Source of the DNA: Simmondsia chinensis
Taxonomy: Eukaryota; Streptophyta; Magnoliopsida; Caryophyllales; Simmondsiaceae
Length of the DNA: 64,000 bases
Assembly (NCBI GenBank): GCA_018398585.1
Contig: JAGTTD010000001.1
Coordinates: 36,967,938 to 37,031,937 of the forward strand
Direction: 5' to 3'
Positions 1-9,413 of this stretch are shown in pieces; the stretch's first letter is position 1, and every line of letters starts with the position of its first letter. Under the pieces are notes generated by a model. The model was not told the DNA's origin and ran no database searches. It saw only the letters and a list, made by a program, of their open reading frames with translations. The translations under genes were made by a program, and so were the position numbers.

Positions 1-420
1 CTTCTCTGGCTTGCCTCCAGTGAGTGGTTGTGGACTCGAGATAGGTTTCTAAGGCATCAAGCTCAAGGTATTCAGAGCATATGCATTCTTTGTGATCTAA
101 TGATGAGAATCAGACGCATCTCATGTTTGCTTGCCCCTTCTCTGCTTCTGTTTGGATTTGAGTTACTCCGCGCACATCTGTTGACTAGATTGATCTTCCC
201 TGGAATGTTCTTGTTCCTTTGGCTGCTTGGCACTTTAGAGGACGTGGAATAGATAGCATCATAGCTTGTCTTTGCCTTTCCGCGACTGTGTACGTCCATT
301 GGTTTAAGCACAACCTCATGATTCAACGTTTGTAGTCCAAGCTTGTTGAGGCCGCGAACGAGGAGACCATGCGTTTGGTCTGGAGCTGCTTGCTTGCTGC
401 TTCATTCTTTAGATGTGCTT
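1..420 (+). mobile_element. L1-type LINE 3' fragment (zf-RVT region)
   Basis: The first ~170 bases translate to a degraded reverse-transcriptase zinc-binding domain (zf-RVT), the module at the C-terminus of many plant L1 LINE ORF2 proteins. Visible pieces are WTRDRFLRHQ, then CILCD (the CxxC pair), and after a one-base frame change near 98 the stretch QTHLMFACPFSASVW, which matches the family's H-x3-C-P-F-S-x-x-V/L-W motif. A later stretch (about 262-330) resembles the W-x-x-R/H-N tail that follows zf-RVT. The element runs in from before the window, so only its 3' end is seen. Frame changes and stops make it dead. The exact 3' end is unclear; the AAT tract may be its tail. Confidence 0.6.
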
Positions 421-707
421 AGCACCATATCTTTTTGCTTGCGCAATGGGGTTTTTGAGGTTTAGCTTCTTTCTTGTCTTTGTTTTTGTAGGTTTTTTTT
501 TTGTTGCTATTGTGTGTTGTTGTTTTGAGGACATTATCTCTGGCCTCTGTTCTTCATTGTAGGCCTCGGTCGTGACTTGGTGTATGCCCCTCATAGATTG
601 TGCATATTTTTCATCCATATATCTCTCTAACCTCCCAAAAACAAAAACAAGAAGAGGAAGAAGAGAACCAGAGAGTGAGTGAAGAGAGACGACGAGCACA
701 AAGACAA
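421..707. other. Unassigned T/G-rich to A/G-rich spacer, possible LINE 3' UTR
   Basis: No gene is supported here. The stretch goes from T/G-rich to an A/G-rich run just before the AAT microsatellite, as would fit a LINE 3' untranslated region. This is inference from position only. Confidence 0.3.
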
Positions 708-734
708 ATAAATAATAATAATAATAACAACAAC

Positions 735-815
<81 letters not shown>
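708..815. repeat. (AAT)n microsatellite
   Basis: About 36 tandem AAT/TAA triplets with a few AAC interruptions. It abuts the target-site duplication of the copia element that starts at 820. It gives a spurious poly-asparagine reading frame. Confidence 0.95.
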
Positions 816-819
816 TAGA

Positions 820-1411
820 TGTTATAAATATTGGATATTTTTAGGTACAATTTTTATAGTCGAGTTTGGATATTATTAAATATCCTAGAAAATTAGAAAT
901 TATGTAAAAGTTGGGAAGTCCTCACCCTCAGGTTGGGTGCGTAGGGAAACAACCTCTCTTTAGGTTAACACCCTGAAGGGGGAAGGCTGCATACATCAGC
1001 GCCCCCCAGACCCTGCGTAGGTTGGAGCCCTTGAGGCACTGGGTATGTTCTTTTATTGTAAAAGACCTTTACATATCCAGATATATATACATATATATAT
1101 ATATACAGTTACATATGAGGATAAATTGAGTGCAAGACACATGCACACAATGTGTCAAACTCACAAAGAAAAGGTGATGAGAGAGCAACAAGAGAAGCAC
1201 AGCGAAACAAAAAGAATTAGAGAGAAAGTGAAGTGCGAATTTGAGGGGTATATTATATATATTATAATATTGAGAGAATTATTTAAATAGAAGAAAAACT
1301 TCTGGTTCTCTAATTCTCATACAAAGTGCTTGCTATTTTGCTTCGAGTATATATGGGTTTGTCCTTTTATTCTCTTCTTATAGAGTATAATATGTCCCTA
1401 GTTTTATAACA
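820..1411 (+). repeat. Left LTR of copia element
   Basis: Begins TGTTATAAATATTGG and ends TATAACA. It is 592 bp against 509 bp for the right LTR. The excess is explained by the SINE at 911-1056 plus its duplicated target, partly offset by a longer CA/CG/TA tract in the right LTR. Confidence 0.93.
903..1064 (+). mobile_element. Au-like SINE inserted in the LTR
   Basis: The body (911-1056) has features of plant Au-type SINEs: an A/B-box-like head GGTTGGGTGCGTAGGGAAAC, a middle GGGGGAAGGCTGCATACATC, and the 3' end GAGGCACTGGGTATG-TTCTTTTATT. It is bounded by the exact 8-bp duplication TGTAAAAG (903-910 and 1057-1064). The right LTR carries the uninterrupted site (TGTAAAAGGCC at about 8352), so the insertion came after the LTRs diverged into two copies. 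No protein is encoded. SINEs of this type borrow RTE LINE enzymes. Confidence 0.85.
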
Positions 1412-1435
1412 CATTATCAGCACGAGTCTCTAGCC
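1412..1435 (+). other. Copia primer-binding-site region
   Basis: The stretch directly after the left LTR contains ATTATCAGCACGAG, a sequence that recurs at this place in many plant copia elements. It would prime minus-strand DNA synthesis. Confidence 0.6.
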
Positions 1436-1589
1436 AGTTGAGGATCGCTAGATACTTGAGGTAAGTTTTCCTTTCCTAATCTTTCTAATTTATAATAGTT
1501 AAATCTTGAATTTACTGTTATTGATATGTCTGGCAAAAATTATTTGCCTTAAACCCTTAATGTTGAGATTCACCCTGATGCTGTAAATC

Positions 1590-2240
1590 TCGGACAATTA
1601 AAAGGGTAAATAATGCATTCCAATAGGAACGCGCAAAAGTAATGACATTTCTTAGGCATCATATCCCTGAAGGATTAAAAGCTGAGTATATTACTATAAA
1701 GGGCCCGTATGTCCTTTGGTTGAATTTAAATGAGAGGTTTGATCATCAAAAGTCTATGATCCTCCCTAAAGCTCGCTATGAATAGATTCACCTGCGGTTG
1801 CAGGATTTTAAAACTGTAAACGAGTATAACTCTGCAGTGTTTAGTATTACCTCCCGACTACAATTATGCGGAGAAAATATTGTTGAGGAGGATATGTAGA
1901 GAAAACATTCTCTACTTTCCATGTCTAGAATATGCTCCTGCAGTAGCAATATCGAGAATGAGGATTTAAAAATACTCATGTCTCCTCGTTGTTGAACAAA
2001 ACAATAAACTGTTGATGAAAAATCATCAGTCACGACCAACTGGATCCGAACTATTCCCTGAAGTGACCGCTTCGATGTATGACCATCAAAGACATGGTTG
2101 AGGTTGTAAACGTGGCCGTGGTCGTGGCCGTGGTCAGGTCCGTGGGCGAGGTTATAGTCGCGGTCATAATAACTGGCACTATGATACCCTGAATGGACCA
2201 AAATTTAAGAAGTCCATTAATGACGAGGAGATGAAGGAAA
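1590..2240 (+). pseudogene. Copia gag remnant
   Basis: A degraded gag. Translation gives HIPEGLKAEY, then GPYVLWLNLNERFDHQK and LPKARYE-stop-IHLRLQDFK, the UBN2-type gag core of plant copia elements. An arginine-glycine-rich tail (RGRGRGRGRG near 2110-2150) would bind RNA. The frame is broken by stops (for example TAG at about 1783 and 1896) and by frame changes, so no capsid protein could be made. It lies in the normal place after the primer site. Confidence 0.85.
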
Positions 2241-2499
2241 GAGAAAAATTTTAGTTTTTATATTTTCTATTTTGCATATTCATGGCTAGTTAAACTGCCT
2301 ACTTTTTATTACTCATTTATTAATATGGTCGGCTATGCCGCCTACTTATTATCTGTTATTCATATGGCTATATTTATCAGCCAATCTATTTGATACTTAA
2401 TTAAAGGCTCCAGAAGAGAACACATCATGTTTCCTGAAGAAATAATATTTAATTCTGAAATACCCGTTGGGATAGTTAACTAGAAGTTAACAGACCCAA

Positions 2500-3903
2500 A
2501 ACGCTTTTATTATATGGCATGACTATTTGAGTCATCCAGGCATAAAAATGATTAAGAGAATCATTGACAATTCTCTTAAGCACTCATTAAAGTACCAGAA
2601 GATTCTTATTTGGGATAAAACATCATGTGCTGCCTAAGGCAAAGTGAGTACTATGTCATGCTCTATTGAAATTGGGTTTAAGTCCCACATATTTGAAGGG
2701 ATACTAAATGGGAGATACGTGGGCCAATTATTTTATCATGTGGATCAATTTGGCATGTTATGATATTAACAAAAAGGCCTCTACCCTTTGGTCCCATAAG
2801 TATGGACAATACACTTATAACATGGCATTTGTGAAACTCTTTGCATATATGATCCGATTATGAGCTCAAGTCATAGATTGTATGATAATGCAGGAGAATT
2901 TACATCCCAAGAATTTAATGATTATTGTATGGGATGAATTGCCATATAACCTGCGTACAGATACAAAATGGTCTTGTTAAATGCCTACAGCGAATGGCTA
3001 GACCATTATTATTGCCTACTTTTATATGGGCATATGTCATATGTTGCAGCAATAATTTTGGATCTCCCCAGTATAACTTATTTCTGACAAGATTCGGATA
3101 TAAATATCTCATCTATAAATTTTGGTTGTATAACGTATGTCCCAATTACTCCACCTCAATGAGGAAAGATGGGTCTAGTTAAGGGGATTTTGAATTTATC
3201 TGGAGATATTAATTGGAAATATTTTACAGCATAGTTTGCCAATTGTAAATTTGATGAAATAAGGTTTCCAGAATCAGGGGGAGAAGAACAAAAGTTGGAA
3301 AATGAGAATTATGTGAAATGCGTCATTGAACCAGAAGTTTAAGAAATTGTTCACCTATAAATTTTTACAAGCCAATTCACAAATGTATTCACTAACAGAA
3401 AGAGGGTGACCAAATAATATGTCCCCACTATATATGCTCCTGCTCGACTTAATATCCCAATCGAGCAATATTCTAATATATTGAAAAATGCATACATTGC
3501 ACGCCAAAAGCGTGTTATATGTATCGGTTCCAAAAATTTAAATCTGAAAAGAAAATGGAGCAATAGAAAAGATTGGTCCCTCTATTATGAAATTCTTGAG
3601 AAGAAAAACTCTGCAAAGATAATAATATATTCCTCAAGATTATAAGGTACCTAAGACTACTAAAATAGTCAAATCATTAAAATTATAATGATAAAGAGAT
3701 CTCTATAAAATATGGGTTATAATGGAACCGAAATAAAATTTGATCAAATATTTGTATACATAGTAGCTACTGATTTGATCAAAGAAATTAAAAAATCTTG
3801 AACAAGAGTTTGTTCAAGAATGCCAACAAAAAAATGATTGGTTTAAAATAGAAAGATGCAATTCAGGTTGAATTAGGTATATGTAATTTTTGGACCAGTA
3901 GTC
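2500..3903 (+). pseudogene. Copia gag-pre-integrase, integrase and N-terminal RT remnant
   Basis: The stretch at about 2510-2590 reads WHDYLSHPGIKMIKRIID, the gag-pre-integrase motif. Around 2880-2935 LYDNAGEFTSQEFNDYC matches the integrase core with the second catalytic Asp. At about 3350-3500 is the linker typical of this copia group (QFTNVFTNRKRVTK, then APARLNIPIEQ). At about 3690-3903 is the start of the RT domain, ending just where the hAT element begins. Stops and shifts occur every few dozen codons. The interruption by the hAT falls inside a conserved RT segment, which fixes the order of insertion. Confidence 0.85.
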
Positions 3904-4199
3904 CAAATGCCTAGAGGTGGCCATGGGCCCATTCGGGCCTGGCCGGGCCAGGGCTTGAGGGATTTTCCCTCAGCCCAGCCTAGGCCGAGGCCTGGTAGTC
4001 TCCCCCTTTTAAATACAACTTGTAAAATACAAAATACACATTCGTTTTGCCGAAAAATAATTATAATTCATTGATGAATAATATAATATATAAATATAGA
4101 ACAACACCATCATAAATAATGGTAAATATAACTAATAAAATAAAATGTGCCGTAAATTATTAACAAATATGACTACACCTTTTAAAATTACAAATATAT

Positions 4200-4289
4200 T
4201 ATATAAAAATATATACTATAGAGAAATAGAATTACAATTACAAATATATTATATAAAAATATATACTATAGAGAAATAGAATTACAATG
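4200..4289. repeat. Short direct repeat within hAT copy 1
   Basis: A block of roughly 45 bp (TATATAAAAATATATACTAT followed by AGAGAAATAGAATTACAA) is repeated twice back to back. It lies in the non-coding 3' flank of the transposase. Confidence 0.75.
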
Positions 4290-4332
4290 CGCCTTGGGGC
4301 TTTTTTGATAAATAAAAAAAAAAAAGAATTAC

Positions 4333-6535
4333 TTAGTCTAAGCTGGCAGGGGTTCGTAAGCTGGGACTTGACGTATCTGTAGTACGGTTGTCTTCATCCT
4401 CGCTTGATGAATCTAACTTCAGCTGGTCTTGCTTCCTATCTGCTGCATGTAGCCAGTTTTTCAAGCACACCGACATTTGCAAGTTGGACGATGAAAGCTT
4501 CGCTCTTTTCGTTCCAAGCAACCTGCCACCTGCACTAAAAGCACATTCCGATGCTACTAAAGACACCGGGCACGTTAGTATATCCCGTGCCATGGCAAAA
4601 AGTACGGGATATTGGGTTTGGTTGGAAAACCACCATTGCAAAATGTCAAAGCGCAGATTCACCGGTGTCGGGAAGAATTGGAGTATCGGCGACCGCAAGT
4701 AATAATTTAACTCGTCATATGACTTGAGATTTTGTTTGGGCTTGAATCGGCCCAACATCTCCCACACATATGACTTTTCTTCGAAACTACTACTACATGA
4801 GGAAGAACCATAAAATATGGAAGAAACTTGAGGATTATCAATCGATAATCATTGAGAATAAGAGGAAAATAATTCATATAAATCTCGATTAACTGTCACA
4901 ATAAAACTTGCGTTGTTAAATGTTGGATTTAACTTCTCGTAAAAAAAATTTAGAAAACAATTGCAAACCCGTAAGTTTACAACGGGGATCCAAAATGGTG
5001 GAAAAACAATAAGTAAGAGGTAGTTCAAAATAATATTTAAAAAATTTTACTTTCATTGCGGCAACCAAGGCCTCCAACAGGGGGTTGGGCTGGTTATCTG
5101 CCATCCAAGCAGCAATGTCTGCCAATCTAGATATTGCTTGTGGCATGGTAGGATAATAACAACCAGAAAAAAAGTCATAGCATGTCTAAACATACTAAAA
5201 AATTTACATACTTCGCTAATTGTATTCTAATCTACTGCTTCTAAATTAAAAGACCTAAGATCTGAACGACTATCCTGTACAAATTCAATTAATATATCCT
5301 TATATGGTAATATTCTTTCTAATATATCTACTGTTAATGACCACCTAGTTTATGTATCTAATTTAAATTGTTTGTAGTGTATACCATGCGTGCCGCAAAG
5401 ATTTTTAAATCTTTTCCTCTTAGTTCCGGATGATTTGATCACTATAGTAACTTTCTTAAACACTCAAGAGAAGCTTGTATTAGGTCCAAACCATCCGTTA
5501 CCATTAAATGCATAATATGGCATATGCAACGTAAATGAAAACATTTTCCAAATAACATGGGTCTCATGTGCCTAATTAATTGTTTTACTGATGCGTTGTT
5601 GCTTGTAGCGTTGTCAAAAGTAATGCTAAAAATTCTACAGTCTATACCCCACTCGCGGCATGCCTACATAATGGCACCCGTGATTATCTCAGCAATGTGA
5701 GGATAATCTAAATGGCAAAAACGAATTATTCTTTTTTGCATAATGAAGGAAGAATCAATCCAGTTTGCCGTTATGCACATGAAAGGCACACCGGGTTTCG
5801 ACCTCCCCTTGTTGGACGTCAACGAGAACATGCTTGTGTTCGTCTTAAAAATGTCTGCAAGCTCATTTTTCATTCTAAAATATTCTTCCCGCTTGAAAGT
5901 GTTCCGAGGAACCTTTACGGCGGCGGGGTTTAACACATTTTGGCAACATTGGACAAATCTAGGGTCTTCGCCGGTGTTAAATAGCTTTTCAGCCCCAATG
6001 ACATATTTTACTAATTTTCGCCTATTATTTTCTTATGAAAACCTAAAGCTAGCAATTGCACCAGTCATTTACTGTACTAAATATTGTCGGGATCTATTTG
6101 GATTTAGTTAGGGGTGGCATCTCTCTAGGTGTCTTTTTAAGGTGCCTGTCCCACCACTACGTGAATGACTAAAAGTTTTAAAGGGATCACATAATTTACA
6201 ATAGGCTTTATTAACTATCCAATCTAGTGTGAAGTGCTTCCACACCTCACCAGTATTACGCCTACTACTAGTAGTGTCGTTGTGGGTTTCAGCCTCAGTG
6301 TTGGTGGGTGTGGGTTCTTCTTGGAGTTGTGAATTTGAGCATCTCCCGATTTAGGTAAATATTGTTCTTGCTCCTCTCAATTTAAAGTGTCTGTTTTAGG
6401 AGGAGACGGACTGGGTTCTAAAAATATTCGCTCCTGGGTATTAAGTTCAACAACTCTACCCTTCTTAGGAATTTTAGGCAGTCGTGAAGAGCTTGAACTA
6501 GATTTACAAGATGAAGAAGAAGAGTTGTGTGCCAT
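4333..6535 (-). pseudogene. hAT transposase, copy 1, decayed
   Basis: The N-terminal start (ATG at 6535) opens with MAHNSSSSS, a Ser-rich head like copy 2. Pieces follow in order down the minus strand: RIPRNT-like and SLTS/CITANW of the RNase H-like core (about 5936-5664), FDNATSNNAS (about 5620-5590, second catalytic Asp region), TILDPRCKL (about 5010-4985), and the C-terminal dimerisation domain with SECAFSAGGRLLG and RAKLSSSNLQ (4767-4333). Stops and shifts split it into at least four frames. It is more decayed than copy 2. hAT transposases act as nuclear dimers and bind the terminal repeats; this one cannot be made. Confidence 0.88.
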
Positions 6536-6789
6536 GGTAGTATTGTTGATTATTAATTAAAAAATGCAACTAAGAATGCAAGTTCAGTAAATAAAAATGA
6601 CAAACAAATAAAATTTCTTTCGATACTAAATTTTACTGAAGTGAAAACTGAAATTTGAGCTTGTACGAGATTCTACGAGCAGAACAAGTTGCAACTTTGA
6701 ACTTAGAAATAAGCAAGAGAACTTTGGATTAGTAGAGAAGAGAGAATTAGATGGAGAGATTGTTGTGGTAAAATGAGAAATTTGGATGA

Positions 6790-6825
<36 letters not shown>
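6790..6825. repeat. (TA)n microsatellite in hAT copy 1
   Basis: About 17 TA dinucleotides between the transposase start and the end of the hAT element. Confidence 0.9.
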
Positions 6826-6826
<1 letters not shown>

Positions 6827-6891
6827 CTTTTAATATTTGGTCCCCCTGAGTTCCGGGCCGGCTCGGCCCACTGGCCACCTCTACAAATGCC

Positions 6892-8060
6892 TAAAGAGTA
6901 AAACTTGTAGGCTACATGTGAATGTTGGTGCGAAAAATGATGAGGTGGTAAAAAGCACAATTTGTAACCCAAGGTTTATTATAGAGACCAAAAATAAATG
7001 GGACATACATACATAAGGACTTGATGCAATTAATTTGACAGTCTCTAGACGCGTCATATATGTGGTAATAGCTTATTTGTATTTATTACTTATGATGCTA
7101 TGAAAGTCCCTGAAGCACCAAAGAATCCAGAAGCATATAATTCAAAACCGCGATACATATCTTCTAAAAGAGAGATATGTTAATATCACTATGACTCATA
7201 AAGAGTTTGAAAAAGCAGTTATGTACCAAAATTGAGAACTCAAGATTGAGGATCTCAAAAAAGATTAAGTTTTGTCTCGACTTGTAGATCAAACACTAAT
7301 ATGATAGAGTATTACTCTATTGGTCAATTTTACAAGTATGTTACTTAAGTGTTCTAATATTTTGTTCAGTACCTCAATTTTTTTTTTAATTCCTTGATAA
7401 AGATAAAAGCCTCCTTCGTCCAAGTGCTCAATAAGTTAACGAATGAACTCTTGGTCTTAAAAGTACCACACCTTGGTGTAATTGTTGCATTAATGTAACT
7501 GGTACAGGATCATTTATAAACTTCCTTCGATTAACTTGTCACTAGTATATGATATGAAACCAATATGAATGAGTATGTGGTCAATGTTTATCCTAATGGA
7601 ATAACTAATTGCACTATTTTATTATGTCAAACTTGCAATTAATTTTGTATGCAACTATTGGTTATTTAGTTGACTAGCATTAGGTAAGTGACAAGAATGT
7701 TATTTAGTTATATAGCTATATTGCTATGTTTTGGCAGTTTACTAACAATTGCAGCTACTACCGAGACGTTTACGCTTTATGAGCAAGTAAAGAATGGGTA
7801 TTGTCAAAACTCTTGATCCAACACATTTTGTTAAACTTCCGACAATCAAGGGGAGTCCAATAGTACCATATGAAAATAAGTCTACATTGTTCAAGAAATT
7901 GATGGAACCAAGTGCACCTTAAAGAAGAAGCTCTTTTTACTCTCAAGCTTCTGAAGAAAAGTGAAGTATATTCACTCGAGAACCTTGAAGAGTTATTCAC
8001 GAATACATTGTCTACAACAAGCTTTCAAGAAAATTGGTGTACAACAGCATTCATCAACCC
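6892..8060 (+). pseudogene. Copia RT/RNase H remnant downstream of the hAT
   Basis: Continuation of the copia pol after the hAT. Around 7100-7170 the translation MKVPEAPKNPEAYNSKPR corresponds to the conserved segment after the first RT catalytic block. Around 7780-8060 are pieces of RNase H and the C-terminal tail (LADLFTKSLP-like region and the QDIPC/CVPMRG tail). Much of the RT palm is unrecognisable or lost. No frame longer than 76 codons survives. Confidence 0.75.
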
Positions 8061-8257
8061 CAAGACATCCCTTGTTAATGTGTGCCCATGAGGGGAGTTA
8101 TATACACACTATACTCTTTTTTCCTTCGCTATGGTTTTTCGCACTGGGTTTTGTCTTGGCAATGTTTTTACCGAGGTAGTTTAGAAAGTGTATATAACTC
8201 GGACACTATACACTATCAATAATGTTATGTCCCGCAATATTGTAAAGGAAAATATCC

Positions 8258-8267
8258 AAAGGGGGAG
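8258..8267 (+). other. Polypurine tract of copia element
   Basis: AAAGGGGGAG lies directly against the TG of the right LTR. This is the plus-strand primer site for an LTR retrotransposon. Confidence 0.85.
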
Positions 8268-8383
8268 TGTTATAAATATTGGATATTTTTCGGGTATAAT
8301 TTTTATAGTCGAATTTGGATATTATTAAATATCCTAGAAACTTAGAATTTATGTAAAAGGCCTTTACACACACGCGCGCGCAC

Positions 8384-8414
<31 letters not shown>

Positions 8415-8776
8415 TATATACACATATATATACATGTATATATGAGGATAATTTGAGTGCAAGACACATGCACACAACGTGCCAAACTCATAAAGAAAAG
8501 CTGATGAGTCATCTCTGTAATATCATGTGTATAAATATATGTAGAGAGCAACAAGAGAAGCACAACATGACAGAAAGAATCAGAGAACTAGTGAAGTGAG
8601 AATTTGAGGGGTATATAATATATATTATAATATTGAGAGAATTATTTGAATAGATGAAAAATTTCTCTGGTTTTCTAGTTCTCATACAAAGTACTTGCTA
8701 TTTTTCTTCGAGTATATATGAGTCTGTCTTTTTATTCTCTTCTTGTAGAGTATAATATGTCCCTAGTTTTATAACA
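8268..8776 (+). repeat. Right LTR of copia element
   Basis: 509 bp, TGTTATAAATATTGG to TTATAACA. It lacks the SINE and carries an expanded CA/CG/TA tract absent from the left LTR. Confidence 0.93.
8364..8444. repeat. Alternating (CA)n(CG)n(TA)n tract
   Basis: About 80 bp of alternating purine and pyrimidine with two CG-rich blocks (CGCGCGCG type), within the right LTR. Confidence 0.9.
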
Positions 8777-9413
8777 TTAAAGAAGTTCTCATCATACTTG
8801 GAGGTAAGAATCAGAAAGAGAAGTGAGGGAAAGTAGAGTGAGACACTCATAAAATAATGGTGTGAGTGAGAGTAATAATTTGGTGAGATCACTCATAAAA
8901 TAAACGGAGGGTGAGTGTTTTATAATGTGGTGTCCTTAGTATCTTTGTATTATTCTCCCTCGTTCAATTAAATTGTATTATTTGCCTCCACTATTATCTC
9001 AATTTTTGGGCTATTTGATTTTACAAAATTAATTAGTATTAAGTAGAGTAACTCAATAAATTTCTTTTTGATAATTAATTTACTAGATTTATATATTAAT
9101 CTCTACTCTTTTGAACTTCTATGTGAATTTTTACTAATCACAGGCCGAGTCATTAATAAGGCCAATCACTAAACATTGTCCGCATTTAGGAAAGGTGCTG
9201 ACGATGTATTGTAGCATCTAGTCACATATATGGAAGCGTGTAATTATATAGTTGGAGAAGCCTCAAAATACAAGAAAACAAATCATTGAACAGTTCAACT
9301 TCATTCCAAGGAGTGCACATAACGGTATATTTTTCATATCTACAATTAGTCAAAGTTCCCAAGCACTTTGAAATCCCAACATAAACAAAATAACCAATGT
9401 CATATCTACTTTC
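8777..9413. other. Intergenic; 3' flank of the transporter gene
   Basis: No gene is seen. The part nearest 9413 is the probable 3' untranslated region of the minus-strand transporter. The rest is AT-rich unassigned sequence. Confidence 0.5.

Larger units (their letters stand above)
3912..6883 (-). mobile_element. hAT transposon, copy 1 (complete ends)
   Basis: Terminal inverted repeats TAGAGGTGGCCA (3912-3923) and TGGCCACCTCTA (6872-6883) are perfect. The 8-bp target duplication CAAATGCC is exact (3904-3911 and 6884-6891), the hallmark length for hAT. Subterminal regions are rich in GGCC/GGGCC motifs. The 2972-bp element contains a minus-strand transposase pseudogene and a (TA)n tract. It sits inside the RT region of the copia element; joining the flanks at CAAATGCC restores copia sequence. 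Its end structure matches copy 2 at 15182-18380. Confidence 0.96.
820..8776 (+). mobile_element. Ty1/copia LTR retrotransposon, decayed, with nested insertions
   Basis: Two related LTRs (820-1411 and 8268-8776) start with TGTTATAAATATTGG and end with TTTTATAACA. Flanking pentamers are TTAGA (815-819) and TTAAA (8777-8781), a target-site duplication with one mismatch. A copia-type site ATTATCAGCACGAG follows the left LTR and a purine tract AAAGGGGGAG precedes the right LTR. Inside, gag, gag-pre-integrase, integrase, reverse transcriptase and RNase H pieces appear in copia order in all three frames with many stops. An Au-like SINE sits in the left LTR and a hAT element in the RT region, so both arrived later. 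The gag and integrase-linker pieces resemble the Ale/Retrofit group; that lineage call is tentative. Confidence 0.93.

Noticed and set aside
600..818. Poly-asparagine ORF
   Set aside because: It is the (AAT)n microsatellite read in frame; no support as a gene.
1045..1290. 81-codon ORF in the left LTR
   Set aside because: Lies within LTR sequence and is not conserved in the right LTR.
5743..6111. 122-codon plus-strand ORF in hAT copy 1
   Set aside because: Antisense shadow of the transposase.
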